Part shown: positions 48,024-57,304 of the stretch, piece by piece | How positions within the stretch are numbered: the stretch's first letter is position 1 | Layout: every line of letters starts with the position of its first letter | Assembly: GCF_013376475.1 (NCBI RefSeq) | Contig: NZ_CP045508.1 | Span: 1,113,501 to 1,177,500, forward strand | From: Desulfolutivibrio sulfoxidireducens | GTDB taxonomy: Bacteria; Desulfobacterota; Desulfovibrionia; Desulfovibrionales; Desulfovibrionaceae | Reading direction: 5' to 3' | Length of the DNA: 64,000 nucleotides | Notes under the pieces: generated by a model | Database searches by the model: none | Seen by the model: only the letters and a program-made list of their open reading frames with translations | Told to the model about the DNA's origin: nothing | Program-made: the position numbers and the translations under genes

Positions 48024-48431
48024 TTACGCCTCCGGATTTCCGGTCCGCTCCGGGATCTGGGCCAGGGGCTCAAGGTCCATGCTGAGCTGTCCGTTTATGA
48101 TCGCGCCTTCCTCGATGACCATCGCCGGCGCGCGCACGTTGCCCTCCAGGCTGGAACTCTTGTTGAGCACCACCCGGACCGAGGCCTCCACGTCACCCTT
48201 GACCCGGCCGTTGGAGATGAGCGTGCCCACCCGGACGCGGCCCTCCACGAACCCCTCTTCGCCCAGGACCAGGGTGCCGTCCGAGTCGATGTCGCCGTTG
48301 ACCCCGCCGTCGATGCGCACGATGCCCTGGAAGTGGAACTGGCCGTTGTATTGGGTTCCGGCTCCGAGAAAGGCGGTTATCTCGTCGGGCCGGATGGCTT
48401 TCTTGCGTGAGGATCGTCCGAACATGTTCAT
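48024..48431 (-). CDS. Bactofilin
   Basis: 135 residues. Repeating beta-helix pattern with FLGAGTQYNGQFHFQGIVRIDGGVNGDI and VEGRVRVGTLISNGRVKGDVEA-type strands, the DUF583/bactofilin core, with short disordered ends. It polymerises into cytoskeletal filaments that localise wall enzymes. ATG at 48429-48431 (MNMFGR) is preferred, with AAGG seven bases before it. Confidence 0.92.
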   Translation of the reverse strand: MNMFGRSSRKKAIRPDEITAFLGAGTQYNGQFHFQGIVRIDGGVNGDIDSDGTLVLGEEGFVEGRVRVGTLISNGRVKGDVEASVRVVLNKSSSLEGNVRAPAMVIEEGAIINGQLSMDLEPLAQIPERTGNPEA

Positions 48432-48541
48432 GACAGCCTTGTTGCATACATTGAGTCGCAAACAATCCTAGCCGACTCTCTCGGCAAAGGGAACCCTTGC
48501 CGCGTCCGGTTTCGGGAATTCCGGGGCGAAATCCTTCGGGA

Positions 48542-50920
48542 TCAGTCCGAGGGACCTGGAAGCGGCGGCTGGACCGATCCGGCGCGGGGGGCGGATTCGC
48601 TGACCACCCGCACCTCCCTTTGGGGGAAGGGGATGGATAACCCGGCCTCCCGGAACAGCCGGTCGATGGTGAACCGGATCTCCGAACTCACGGAAAGCCC
48701 CGCCGTGACATGGTCCACCCAGAACATGAGCCTGAAATCCAGGGAGCTTTCCCCGAAATTGAGAAACTGCACCACCGGAGCCGGGTCCGCCAGCACCCGG
48801 GGGTGTTCGGCGGCGGCCCGCACAAGCAGGTCGCGGACTAGGTTCGTATCCGAACCGTAGGCCACGCCCACGTCTACCTGGCGGCGGGCCCTGGGGTCCT
48901 TGTGGGTCCAGTTGACGAGCTTGCCGGTGATCAGGTCGGAGTTGGGCACGAAGATGGTGGCGTTCTCGAAGGTGGTGACCACGGTGTTGCGGATGTTCAC
49001 CTTCTGCACCTGGCACCAGGTCTCGCCGATCTGGATGGTGTCCCCGGCCTGGATGGACCGGCCGAACAGCAGGATCAGGCCGGACACGAAATTGTTGACG
49101 ATGTTTTGCAGCCCAAACCCGATGCCCACGGAGAGTCCGCCGGCCACCACCGCCAGGCTGGTGAAGTCCGCGCCAAGGAGGAAAAGTCCGGACAGGGCGT
49201 ACAGGCCCCATACGATATAGGTGGCCGAGACGGACAACACGTCCTGGACGCCCTGGTCCCATTCGGGCCGCAGCCTGGCTGCCTCGGGCACAAAGGCCTT
49301 GAAGGCCGCCACGGCCGCGCGGGCCACATGGAATTCCACCATCAGGATGGCCAGACGGCCCACGGAAATTCCGATGTCCCGGTAGCCGATCTTGAAGTCG
49401 AGCACGTCGTAAAAAACCGACCGGCCTCCAAGCTGGGCGCAAAACCAGTACAGGGCCAGGAAAAAAAGACCCAGATGCACAAGCGGCAGGCCAAGACCTC
49501 TGACCACCCCCCGGACCAGAAGCGAGACTCCCCGGGCCTCGGCCCGGAGAAGCCACCCCGAAATCAGCCGCTGCAGGCGCAGGCCGCACTGCAAAAAGGC
49601 CAGGGCCAGAAACCACGCGGACACGAAGATGAGCGACAGGTTGGCGTAGCCCATGATGGCCGCCAGAGCCAGGAGCGGAAAAAACCAGCGGCCGGCGGCG
49701 GACAAAAGCGTGATCAGATCCGGTGCGGTGCCGTCGCCGGACCGGCGCGGTGTGGCCAAGGCCAAAAAGACAAGCAGCCCGGCCCACACAAGTTCGGCAA
49801 AGGGACTGGGCAGGCCCGCCACGCGAAGGGCCAGGCCGCAGGAGAAAAGAAGAAACAGGGACCGCAGGGGATTTCTCGCGGTCTGGGCCTCGGGGTCGCC
49901 CAGAAACACCGACACGAAACGGGAAAAGGCCAACAGCGCCGCGGCGAAAAATATTTCGGCCAACACGCTCATTCCCTCGAACAAGAGAAACGGCGCGGCC
50001 GCCGCGGCCCAGGCGAAGGCCAGCCCCAAACCCGCATAGCGCAGGACTCCGCGAAGCCCGAGCGCCCCCTGTAGCCCGGGGAAGCGGCGCATGATCCGGG
50101 TGGACAGCAGGGACGCGGCCAGAAGTGCGCCCAGGGCCAACGCCGCCGGCTTGGCCAGCCCGTCCAGGGGCGAGCCGCCCTGTTCCCCTGAAAAAAAGGC
50201 CTGGTAGACCCCGAGCGAGGACAGCCACAACTCCAGCCGAAGCCTCGGATCGGCCCAGGCGCTTAGGGTCAGCACGCTCGGGGCGGGCGTGAGGAAAAAA
50301 TCCTTCCAGGCCCCGGGCAGACGCTCCCGGACGTTTTTTTCCATGTCCAGAAGACCGGCCTGAAGCCTCGCGGCCGGCGCCAGTTCGCGCTCAAGCGAAC
50401 CTTTGACCCGGTCCAGGGCCTTTTTCACCCCGGCCACGTAGCGCTGGTAATAGTCGATGGCCTGGGCCACCTCGTCCTCGGGCTTGTCCGCCGCCTGACG
50501 GGAAAATTCGCCCTCAAGCGTCTCGATGCGTTCGGAAATGCGGCCAAGCTCCTCCACTGTGCCCCGAAAAGGCTCCATCAGGGTGTCGCTACGGCCGCGC
50601 AGACGGTCCACGCCGTGCAGGACCGCGCGCAACTCCCAGGGGTTGCCCGAGGTCAGGGAGGTGATGACCGTGAGCTGGTCGCGCATGGCCTCGATGGCCC
50701 CGAGCTCACGCCGAAAGTCGCGCATAAGCTTGGGAAGCACCGTGTCCATGGACTTGAAGCGCACGGCCTGGAGGATGAGCGCCTCCTGGTTCTTGCGCAT
50801 GACCAGCTTCCAGTCCTCGCCCTCGGAGGTCTGGGCGGCGAGGAAACGGGGTGCGAAAACGCACAACGCCAGGGTCAGGGCGACGAGGAATCGGGATGGT
50901 CTTTGGCGCATGATGTTCAT
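48542..50920 (-). CDS. Large mechanosensitive channel (MscS family)
   Basis: 792 residues from the chosen ATG. Signal peptide (RFLVALTLALCVFAPRFLAA), periplasmic coiled region (about 30-240), several membrane helices, then the MscS core (VVAGGLSVGIGFGLQNIVNNFVSGL pore helix) and cytoplasmic beta and alpha/beta domains. It should release solutes under osmotic downshock. A GTG at 50968, five bases after the citrate-synthase-like stop, would give 808 residues. It is probably in the same operon as that gene. Confidence 0.92.
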   Translation of the reverse strand: MNIMRQRPSRFLVALTLALCVFAPRFLAAQTSEGEDWKLVMRKNQEALILQAVRFKSMDTVLPKLMRDFRRELGAIEAMRDQLTVITSLTSGNPWELRAVLHGVDRLRGRSDTLMEPFRGTVEELGRISERIETLEGEFSRQAADKPEDEVAQAIDYYQRYVAGVKKALDRVKGSLERELAPAARLQAGLLDMEKNVRERLPGAWKDFFLTPAPSVLTLSAWADPRLRLELWLSSLGVYQAFFSGEQGGSPLDGLAKPAALALGALLAASLLSTRIMRRFPGLQGALGLRGVLRYAGLGLAFAWAAAAAPFLLFEGMSVLAEIFFAAALLAFSRFVSVFLGDPEAQTARNPLRSLFLLFSCGLALRVAGLPSPFAELVWAGLLVFLALATPRRSGDGTAPDLITLLSAAGRWFFPLLALAAIMGYANLSLIFVSAWFLALAFLQCGLRLQRLISGWLLRAEARGVSLLVRGVVRGLGLPLVHLGLFFLALYWFCAQLGGRSVFYDVLDFKIGYRDIGISVGRLAILMVEFHVARAAVAAFKAFVPEAARLRPEWDQGVQDVLSVSATYIVWGLYALSGLFLLGADFTSLAVVAGGLSVGIGFGLQNIVNNFVSGLILLFGRSIQAGDTIQIGETWCQVQKVNIRNTVVTTFENATIFVPNSDLITGKLVNWTHKDPRARRQVDVGVAYGSDTNLVRDLLVRAAAEHPRVLADPAPVVQFLNFGESSLDFRLMFWVDHVTAGLSVSSEIRFTIDRLFREAGLSIPFPQREVRVVSESAPRAGSVQPPLPGPSD

Positions 50921-50972
50921 GGGGATGGGCGCACCCTGGTCTTTCGCCCGCGGGGATGTGACGGACACGGGG

Positions 50973-52262
50973 CTAACGCTTGTCCATGGGCACGTATTCG
51001 CGCTGGGTCCTGCCGGTGTAGACCTGCCGGGGACGGTGGATCTTCATCTCCGCGTCCTTCCACTCCTCGTGCCAGTGGGCGATCCAGCCCGGCATGTTGC
51101 CGATGGCCACCATCACCGGGAACATGGGCACGGGGATGTTGATGGCCCGCAAGAGCAGCCCCGAATAATAGTTCACGTTGGGATACAGCCGCCGTTCCAG
51201 AAAGTAGTCGTCGGCCAGGGCCCTGGCCTCGATGTCCAGGGCGATGTCGAAGCGGGCGTCGCGCCTGGCCATGCCCGCCGTCAAAAGCCCCTCGTAGGCC
51301 TTGCGCACCAGGATGGCTCGGGGATCGTAGTTCTTGTAGACCCGCTGCCCGAAGCCCATCAGCCGCCGGCGACCGGATTTGGCCTCCTCGATGAGACCCT
51401 GCGCCGTGATCCGTCCGCCGTGCACCTCCTCGAACATCTCCATGACCCCCACCCCGGCACCGCCGTGCAGCCGGCCCCACAAGGCGCAGACGGCCGCCGA
51501 TATGCAGGCGAAAAGGTTCGCCTGGGACGAACCCACCATGCGCACCGTGGCCCCGGAGGTGTCCAGACCGTGGTCGGCATGGGCGATGAGAAAAAGCGAC
51601 AGGGCCCGGACGATGGGCGCGGGCGGCTCGTACAGCCGAAACGGCACGGAAAACATCATGTGCAGAAAGTTGCGGCAGTAATCCATGTGCGGGTTGGGAT
51701 ACATAAACGGCAGGCCCTCGGCCTTGCGATAGCTGAAGGCCGCGATCGTGCGCACCTTGCTGATGATCTTGGCCGCCGCCAGCCGGTACTCCGCATCGGT
51801 GCGGATGGTCAAAAGCTCGGGATAATAACTGCCCAGGGAATTGATCATGGCCGACAAAATGGCCATGGGCTGGCCCAGGGGCGGAAATCCGTCCAGATGC
51901 TTGAGCAGGCTTTCGTGCAAAAGTTCCTGGTCCCGCAACAGCACCCGGAATTCGGCCAGTTCGTCGCGCGCCGGCAACTCCCCGAACATCAGCAGCATGG
52001 CCGTCTCGATGAACGAGGCCCGCTCAGCCAACTGCTCCAGGGGATACCCCCGGTAACGCAGGGTCCCCCGCTCGCCGTCGATGTGGGTGATGCCCGACTT
52101 GCACGCCCCGGTGTTGGCGAAACCCGGATCAAAGGTGATCCAGCCGGCCTTGGACCGCAGGGAGGTGACGTCGATCCCCGTCTCTCCCTCGGTCCCGGTG
52201 ATCAGGGGCAACTCGACGGTCTTGCCGTCATAGGCGATGGTGGCCACGGACTCTTTTTTCAT
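50973..52262 (-). CDS. Citrate synthase-like protein with altered catalytic residues
   Basis: 429 residues, full Si-citrate-synthase fold and length (SLRSKAGWITFDPGF, GYPLEQLAE, GSSQANLFACISA, WIAHWHEEW, PRQVYTG). The catalytic triad of the family is His in HADHE, His in GFGHRVYK, and Asp in NVDFYSG. Here the first is kept (HADHG), but the second is Gln (GFGQRVYKNYDPRA, codon CAG) and the third is Asn (NVNYYSG, codon AAC). Ordinary citrate synthase activity is therefore doubtful; it may use another substrate, be regulatory, or be a remnant kept by its fold. Many Desulfovibrio use an unrelated Re-citrate synthase, which would free this protein. Confidence 0.9.
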   Translation of the reverse strand: MKKESVATIAYDGKTVELPLITGTEGETGIDVTSLRSKAGWITFDPGFANTGACKSGITHIDGERGTLRYRGYPLEQLAERASFIETAMLLMFGELPARDELAEFRVLLRDQELLHESLLKHLDGFPPLGQPMAILSAMINSLGSYYPELLTIRTDAEYRLAAAKIISKVRTIAAFSYRKAEGLPFMYPNPHMDYCRNFLHMMFSVPFRLYEPPAPIVRALSLFLIAHADHGLDTSGATVRMVGSSQANLFACISAAVCALWGRLHGGAGVGVMEMFEEVHGGRITAQGLIEEAKSGRRRLMGFGQRVYKNYDPRAILVRKAYEGLLTAGMARRDARFDIALDIEARALADDYFLERRLYPNVNYYSGLLLRAINIPVPMFPVMVAIGNMPGWIAHWHEEWKDAEMKIHRPRQVYTGRTQREYVPMDKR

Positions 52263-52468
52263 GCGCGTCCTGTCTGCGAAAAGGTGGTACCCCGAACAAA
52301 AGCGACGAAAATCTCTAGTCCATGCGCCGCGCCTTGTCCATATTCGCCATCGCCCGGTGTCGCCAGCGTCCGGACGGCCCCGGCCGCGCCCCTGGATTTT
52401 CCCCTCCGCCAGGGGTATCCACCGCCCTTCGGCCGGTGTCTCCACGGCCGGCCAAGGAGCCTCACACC

Positions 52469-53203
52469 GTGCGCGTCATGATTTTTATCCCCTGCCTGGT
52501 CCAGGACGTCCTGCCGGAAATCGCCGAGGCCTGCGGGCGCGTGCTTCACGCCGCCGGGGCCAGGCCGGAAATCCCCGCCGGACAGACCTGTTGCGGCCAG
52601 CTTCTGTTCAAACTCGGACACGTCCGAAAGGTCACACCTCTGGCCCGCCGGGTTATGGACCTCTTCGAGCCCGCCGACGCCGTGGTCTGTCCCTCGGGGT
52701 CCTGTACCCGGATGATCCGGAGCTATCCCGACCTCTTCCCGAGCGATCCCGAACTCGCCGCCGCGGCCCGATCCCTGGCCGCCAAGACCTACGAGTTCTC
52801 CCAGTTCCTGGTGGACATCCTGGGCGTCCTTGACTTCGGGGCGCATCTCCCCGCAACCGCCGTGTACCACGACTCCTGCCAGGTCGGCCGCGCGCTCGGG
52901 GTCGTTTCCCAGCCCCGGCAACTCCTGGCCCGGGTCCGGGGACTGACCCTGGTCGAACCCGCCCGGCCCGACGCCTGCTGCGGGTTCGGCGGCCCGTTCA
53001 GCCTGCGTTTTCCCGGCGTGTCCGAGGCCCTGGTCCAGGAAAAGGCCGAATCCATCCTGGCAACCCGGGCCACGACGGTCATTTCCGCCGAACCAAGCTG
53101 CCTGCTCAATATCGGCGGCTACCTCCAAAAAAACACCACCCCCCTGGCCTCCCTGCATATCGCCCAGGTCCTGGCCACCGGGCTGACCAAGGGGACGCGA
53201 TGA
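52469..53203 (+). CDS. lutA: LutA-type (Fe-S) lactate utilisation protein
   Basis: 244 residues. Two cysteine-rich CCG domains: QTCCGQLLFK with CPSGSC, and HDSCQ with DACCGFGGPFS. It is part of the LutABC complex that oxidises L-lactate to pyruvate at the inner membrane face. Start GTG at 52469 with AAGGAG nine bases ahead, rather than the later ATG. The next genes lutB and lutC follow after an unusual 313-base spacer. Confidence 0.93.
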   Translation: MRVMIFIPCLVQDVLPEIAEACGRVLHAAGARPEIPAGQTCCGQLLFKLGHVRKVTPLARRVMDLFEPADAVVCPSGSCTRMIRSYPDLFPSDPELAAAARSLAAKTYEFSQFLVDILGVLDFGAHLPATAVYHDSCQVGRALGVVSQPRQLLARVRGLTLVEPARPDACCGFGGPFSLRFPGVSEALVQEKAESILATRATTVISAEPSCLLNIGGYLQKNTTPLASLHIAQVLATGLTKGTR

Positions 53204-53516
53204 TGTGGGGGCGCCGCCCCCACGCCCCCGGCAGGGTGCTAAGCACCCTGCACCCGTGTTACGCGGCGGGGTTTCGCCGGGGCGCTCTGCGCCCCGGCGA
53301 AACCCCGCCGCGAAAGCACAGGCGCAAGGTCTTCGCGCCCTGTCCGGCGGACATGATTCCCTCCGTGTCCCGTGATTTCCGGCGGGTTTTGCCCGGGCGC
53401 AAAGCGCCCGGGCAAAACCCGCCGGAGTCAGGGGGTCCGGGGGGAATGATTCCCCCCGGGCGGGGTCCGGGGCGGCAGCCCCGATGCACTATCCCGATGC
53501 ACTCTAAGGATGTGAC
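53204..53516. repeat. Array of perfect inverted repeats between lutA and lutB
   Basis: Six successive inverted repeats fill the spacer: 53205-53223 (9-base arms), 53231-53251 (10), 53262-53312 (24-base arms, loop TCT), 53378-53426 (23-base arms, loop AAA), 53437-53459 (11) and 53468-53483 (6). A direct repeat CCCGATGCACT follows (53480-53503). All arms are perfect though the sequences differ from each other. No gene or T-run is seen. It could lower or separate lutBC expression from lutA, or be an mRNA processing and stability region. Confidence 0.88.
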
Positions 53517-54920
53517 ATGAACACGTTCCAAAAATCGGCCGAGGACGCGGCGGGCGACGAGCGGTTGCGCGAGGTCATGCGTCGCGCCGCCTCGGTGTTG
53601 CGGGACCTACGGGAGCGGGCGTTTCCGGATGCCGGGGAGTTCGCGGCCTTGCGGGAGCGGCTGCGGGCCGCAAGGCTTCGGTCGGTGTTGCGGTTGCCGG
53701 AACTGGTGCGCAGGCTGGAAGAAACGGTCACGGCGGCCGGCGGGGTGGTCCATTTCGCCCGGGATGCGGCGCAGGCCCGTACGATCGTGGTCGGCATCGC
53801 CCGTAAGCGCGGGGTGCGGCTGGTGGTCAAGGGCAAGTCCATGATCGGGGAGGAGATCGGGCTCAACGCGGCGTTCGCGGCGGCCGGGATCGAATCCGTG
53901 GAGACGGACCTCGGGGAATACATCATCCAACTGGCCGGAGAGGGGCCGTCGCACATCATTTCGCCGGCCCTGCACAAGTCGCGGGAGGAGGTGGCGGCCC
54001 TTTTTCAGGCGAAGCTGGGGCGCACGGCCGGGGATGCGCCGGGGCTGGCCGGGATCGCCAGGGAGGTGCTTCGGGAGAAATTTCTGGCGGCGGGCATGGG
54101 CGTGACCGGGGCGAACCTGGCCGTGGCCGGGACGGGCGGCGTGGTGCTGCTTGAGAACGAGGGCAACATCCGGTTTTCGACCACGTGTCCGCCGGTGCAC
54201 GTGGCGATCATGAGCATCGAGAAGGTGGTGGAGACGTTGGAGGACGCCGGGGACGTGCTCGATCTTTTGCCGCGAAGCGCCACGGGACAGCGCATCCCGG
54301 TCTATCTGTCGGTGTTCGCCGGCCCCAGGCGCGAGGGCGAGGCGGACGGGGCTGGGGAGTTCCATCTGGTGCTTCTGGACAACGGCAGGAGCCGGATCCT
54401 GGCCGATCCGGCCATGCGCGAGATGCTTTTGTGCGTGCGCTGCGGGGCGTGCCTGAACGTGTGCCCGGTGTATCGGATCATCGGCGGGCATGCCTACGGC
54501 GGGGTCTACCCGGGACCGATGGGCACGATACTGGCCCCGCTTCTCGATCCGTCCCCGGAAAACTTCGCCCTGGCCCACGGCTGCACGGGATGCGGGGCGT
54601 GCCGGGAGGTATGTCCGGCGGGCATCGACCATCCGGCGCTGATCCTGGAATTGCGGCGGCGGGCGGTGGAGGAGATGGGATATGCCGGCCTGGGCGAGAG
54701 GCTGGCGGCCGGGGCCATGGCGGCGGCGCAGGCCCGGCCTGTCCTGTACCGGGGCATGCTGGCCGGGGTGCGGGCCCTCGATCCGGATCTGCGCCTGGCG
54801 GCGCGGCTGCCGGGACTGCGGCGGTTTGCCCGCAAAAGGGCGTTGCCAAGGCTCAGGACGCCTTTTTGGAAACGCTCCGGGGCGTTGGCCCGGGAGTTGC
54901 GCCGGGGAGGTCGGGGATGA
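53517..54920 (+). CDS. lutB: LutB-type iron-sulfur lactate utilisation protein
   Basis: 467 residues. The N-terminal LUD domain (about 50-300; KGKSMIGEEIGLNAAF, TGGVVLLENEGNIRF) is followed by two [4Fe-4S] motifs, CVRCGACLNVCPVY and CTGCGACREVCPAG. It passes electrons from lactate oxidation. AAGGA lies eight bases before ATG. It overlaps lutC by four bases. Confidence 0.95.
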   Translation: MNTFQKSAEDAAGDERLREVMRRAASVLRDLRERAFPDAGEFAALRERLRAARLRSVLRLPELVRRLEETVTAAGGVVHFARDAAQARTIVVGIARKRGVRLVVKGKSMIGEEIGLNAAFAAAGIESVETDLGEYIIQLAGEGPSHIISPALHKSREEVAALFQAKLGRTAGDAPGLAGIAREVLREKFLAAGMGVTGANLAVAGTGGVVLLENEGNIRFSTTCPPVHVAIMSIEKVVETLEDAGDVLDLLPRSATGQRIPVYLSVFAGPRREGEADGAGEFHLVLLDNGRSRILADPAMREMLLCVRCGACLNVCPVYRIIGGHAYGGVYPGPMGTILAPLLDPSPENFALAHGCTGCGACREVCPAGIDHPALILELRRRAVEEMGYAGLGERLAAGAMAAAQARPVLYRGMLAGVRALDPDLRLAARLPGLRRFARKRALPRLRTPFWKRSGALARELRRGGRG

Positions 54921-55579
54921 AAAGCGCGCGTGACGAGATGCTGGCCAGGCTCGACGCGGCCCTTGCGGACGCGCCGCAAGCCCCGGCGCGGGGGGTGCGG
55001 GACCGGGGCGCGGCCATGCCTGATCCCGAGGCGCTGGTGTCCGCGTTTCTGTCCGGGCTGGACGCGGCCGGGGTCAGCCATGACCTGGCGGCGACGCCGC
55101 TTGCGGCCGCCGAGGCCCTCGGGACGTTTGTGAGGTCCCGGGGCGTGACCACGGCGGCGGCCTGGGACAACGCTCTCTTTCTCCAATCCCTGGGCCTTGA
55201 CGTGTGGGGCATGCTGCGCGGCGAGGGAGTCGGCGTGGTCGCGCCGGAAGGGGCTCGACCGTGTGCGGCCGTTGCCGAAGCGGACCTGGGGGTCACCGGG
55301 GCGTTCGCCGCGTTGGCCGCGACCGGGACGGTCATCGTGCGCAGTGGTCCGGGCATGCCCCGGTCGGTGTCCATCGTGCCGCCGGTCCATCTGGCCCTTG
55401 TTCCCCAAAGCCTTCTTGTCCCGGACCTCGGGACCTTTTTGCGCACCCTCTCCCTTCCCCTTCCCTCGGCCCTGCACGCCGTGACCGGGGCCAGCAGCAC
55501 CGGGGACATCGAATTCGTGTACGTCAAGGGCGCGCACGGCCCGCGCGCGGTGCACGTCATCGTGCTTGGGTGGTTGTAA
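54917..55579 (+). CDS. lutC: LutC-type lactate utilisation protein
   Basis: 220 residues, LUD domain (GVTGAFAALAATGTVIVRSG, TGASSTGDIEFVYVKGAHGP). Partner of LutA and LutB. Its ATG overlaps the lutB stop (ATGA). Confidence 0.94.
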   Translation: MKSARDEMLARLDAALADAPQAPARGVRDRGAAMPDPEALVSAFLSGLDAAGVSHDLAATPLAAAEALGTFVRSRGVTTAAAWDNALFLQSLGLDVWGMLRGEGVGVVAPEGARPCAAVAEADLGVTGAFAALAATGTVIVRSGPGMPRSVSIVPPVHLALVPQSLLVPDLGTFLRTLSLPLPSALHAVTGASSTGDIEFVYVKGAHGPRAVHVIVLGWL

Positions 55580-55603
55580 GGCGCGCGGGACAAGGTCGAG
55601 GGA

Positions 55604-55645
55604 ATGCCTCCGGCGGCCAAAGGGCTTCGCCCTTTGGAATCCCGT
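55604..55645 (+). repeat. Dispersed intergenic hairpin after lutC
   Basis: Full consensus copy: ATGCCTCCGGCGG, CCAAAGGGC, TTC, GCCCTTTGG, AATCCCGT, 25 bases after the lutC stop and in the same orientation. Confidence 0.87.
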
Positions 55646-55707
55646 AAGTAAACGCCCCCCATGGTCTTTCCCCCTTACCGAAGTTTTTTTGGGAGGGGAG
55701 GGGGTAC

Positions 55708-55753
55708 GGGGGAGGGGAACCCCTTTTTTTCAAAAAAGGGGTTCCCCTCCCCC
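55708..55753. terminator. 22-pair hairpin between convergent lutC and ABC ATPase genes
   Basis: Arms 55708-55729 and 55732-55753 are exact complements with a two-base loop; the apex is T6/A6. The stop codon TGA of the ABC gene (55732-55730 on the minus strand) lies at the loop. It is probably a bidirectional transcription end. Confidence 0.8.
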
Positions 55754-56530
55754 GATCTCTTCTTCCTCTTCCCTCCCATTCCCCTCTTCCCCATCCATTT
55801 CCTCCTCCCCCTCCCACCTCGCATACGGCGGGCGGACGCCGTAGGGGCGGACGCGGGGCAGGACGTCGGCGGGCGGTCCTTCGAGAACGATGCGGCCGTG
55901 GTGCAGGACCAGGACGTGATCGGCCAGGTCGGCCAGGGGGTCGAGTTCGTGGGCGGCCATGATCTGGGTGAGTCCGGCGGCCGTGTTGGCCCGCAGGATG
56001 CGGCGCATCTCCAGAACGGCGGGGTAGTCGAGGTTGCTTAGGGGTTCGTCGAGAAGCAGGATGCGGGGCGGGGGCTCGTCCGGGGGGTGGACCAGGGCGG
56101 CGGCCAGACAGAGCTTGCGGCGCTGGCCGAAGGACAGGGTATGGACCGGGGCGTCCCACAGGCGTTCCAGGTCCAGGCGGGCGGCGGCGTCCCTGGCCAC
56201 GGCCAGGAAGCGGGGGTCGCGGGGGTCTCCGGCGAGCATGAGGTCTTCGGAGACTGTGGCGCCGAGGATTTGCATGTCCGGGTCCTGGAGGACCAGGCGC
56301 ACGGCGCGGCGGATGCGGTCCTCGTGGCCCGGGGAGCGCAGTTCGCCGACGCGGACGTCTCCGGCGTCCGGGGTCAGGATGCCGGCCAGGAGGCCCAGCA
56401 GGGTGGATTTTCCCGCGCCGTTCGGCCCGGCCAGAATGGCCAGCGAGCCCGGGGCGACGTGGCCGGTTGCGCCGCGCAGCACGGGGTGGTTTTTTTCGTG
56501 GGCGAAGGTGAGGTCGGTGAACGCGATCAC
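55730..56530 (-). CDS. ABC ATPase of a biotin/ECF-type transporter
   Basis: 266 residues. Walker A GPNGAGKSTLLGLLAG, Q-loop LQDPDMQILGATVSED (as in CbiO/EcfA), signature LSFGQRRKL and Walker B ILLLDEPLSNLD. It powers uptake, probably with BioY. GTG start overlaps the bioY stop. No transmembrane EcfT/BioN gene is adjacent. The last 30 residues are an acidic low-complexity tail that runs into the hairpin at 55708-55753. Confidence 0.9.
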   Translation of the reverse strand: MIAFTDLTFAHEKNHPVLRGATGHVAPGSLAILAGPNGAGKSTLLGLLAGILTPDAGDVRVGELRSPGHEDRIRRAVRLVLQDPDMQILGATVSEDLMLAGDPRDPRFLAVARDAAARLDLERLWDAPVHTLSFGQRRKLCLAAALVHPPDEPPPRILLLDEPLSNLDYPAVLEMRRILRANTAAGLTQIMAAHELDPLADLADHVLVLHHGRIVLEGPPADVLPRVRPYGVRPPYARWEGEEEMDGEEGNGREEEEEIGGGEPLF

Positions 56531-57087
56531 GCCGGGAGCAGCCTTTTGTGGCGCAGGTGGCGGTAGCAGGCGATGGCCAGGGTCATCTTGATGAGATCCG
56601 AGGGGATAAACGGCACGAAGCCGACCATGGCCGCCTTGGCCAGGTCGGTGTTCATGACCGAGGCCAGGCGCAGGACGCCGGGGGTGAAAAGGACCAGGGT
56701 TCCGATAAGGCCGAAACCGATGCCCCGAAGCCAGGGCAGTTCGCCGGGCAGGCCGTCTTGCGGACGGCGGGGGGCCAGTCCGTAGACCGCGGCCTGGAAC
56801 ACGAAGCCCAGGAGGAATCCGCCGGTCGGGCCAAGGAGGTGGGCGAAGCCGGAGGAGCCCTTGGAGAAGACGGGCAGGCCAAGCAGTCCGGCGGCGATGT
56901 AGAGAAGCACGGCCACGGGGCCGCGCACGGGCCCCAGGATCAGGCCGCAGAGCATGATGAAGAAGGTTTGCAGGGAAAAGGGCACGGGGCCGATGGGAAA
57001 CTGGATGTGCGCGCCCACGGCCGTCAGCGCGGCCAGAAGGGCGGTCCATACGAGGCGGTTTATGGAGGCGACGGAGGCGCTGGGCAT
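56527..57087 (-). CDS. bioY: Biotin transporter substrate-binding subunit BioY
   Basis: 186 residues, about six helices. Family motifs: TAVGAHIQFPIGPVPFSLQT, LYIAAGLLGLPVF and GPTGGFLLGF. It binds biotin in the inner membrane. AAGGA lies seven bases before ATG. Coupled to the ATPase by a four-base overlap. Confidence 0.95.
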   Translation of the reverse strand: MPSASVASINRLVWTALLAALTAVGAHIQFPIGPVPFSLQTFFIMLCGLILGPVRGPVAVLLYIAAGLLGLPVFSKGSSGFAHLLGPTGGFLLGFVFQAAVYGLAPRRPQDGLPGELPWLRGIGFGLIGTLVLFTPGVLRLASVMNTDLAKAAMVGFVPFIPSDLIKMTLAIACYRHLRHKRLLPA

Positions 57088-57304
57088 GGCGGGTCCTTGG
57101 GTGCGCGGCTGGTGTGGCCCGGCGGTACGGGCGGACCGGGCCTTACGCGGGCGGTTTGGGTCGGATGCCTTGGTATGTCGGCCCGGTTGGGGTGGACGCC
57201 ACCCGGGGATCGTGCGCGGCGGACCGGTCAGGCCCGGGGGCCGGCTTTCGCCCACGCGCGGGGAGAGCCCGGACCGAGAGGCGCGTTCGGCCCGCGACCG
57301 GGGA

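Noticed and set aside
53204-53516. CRISPR array
   Set aside because: The repeats are inverted, differ from each other and have no regular spacers.
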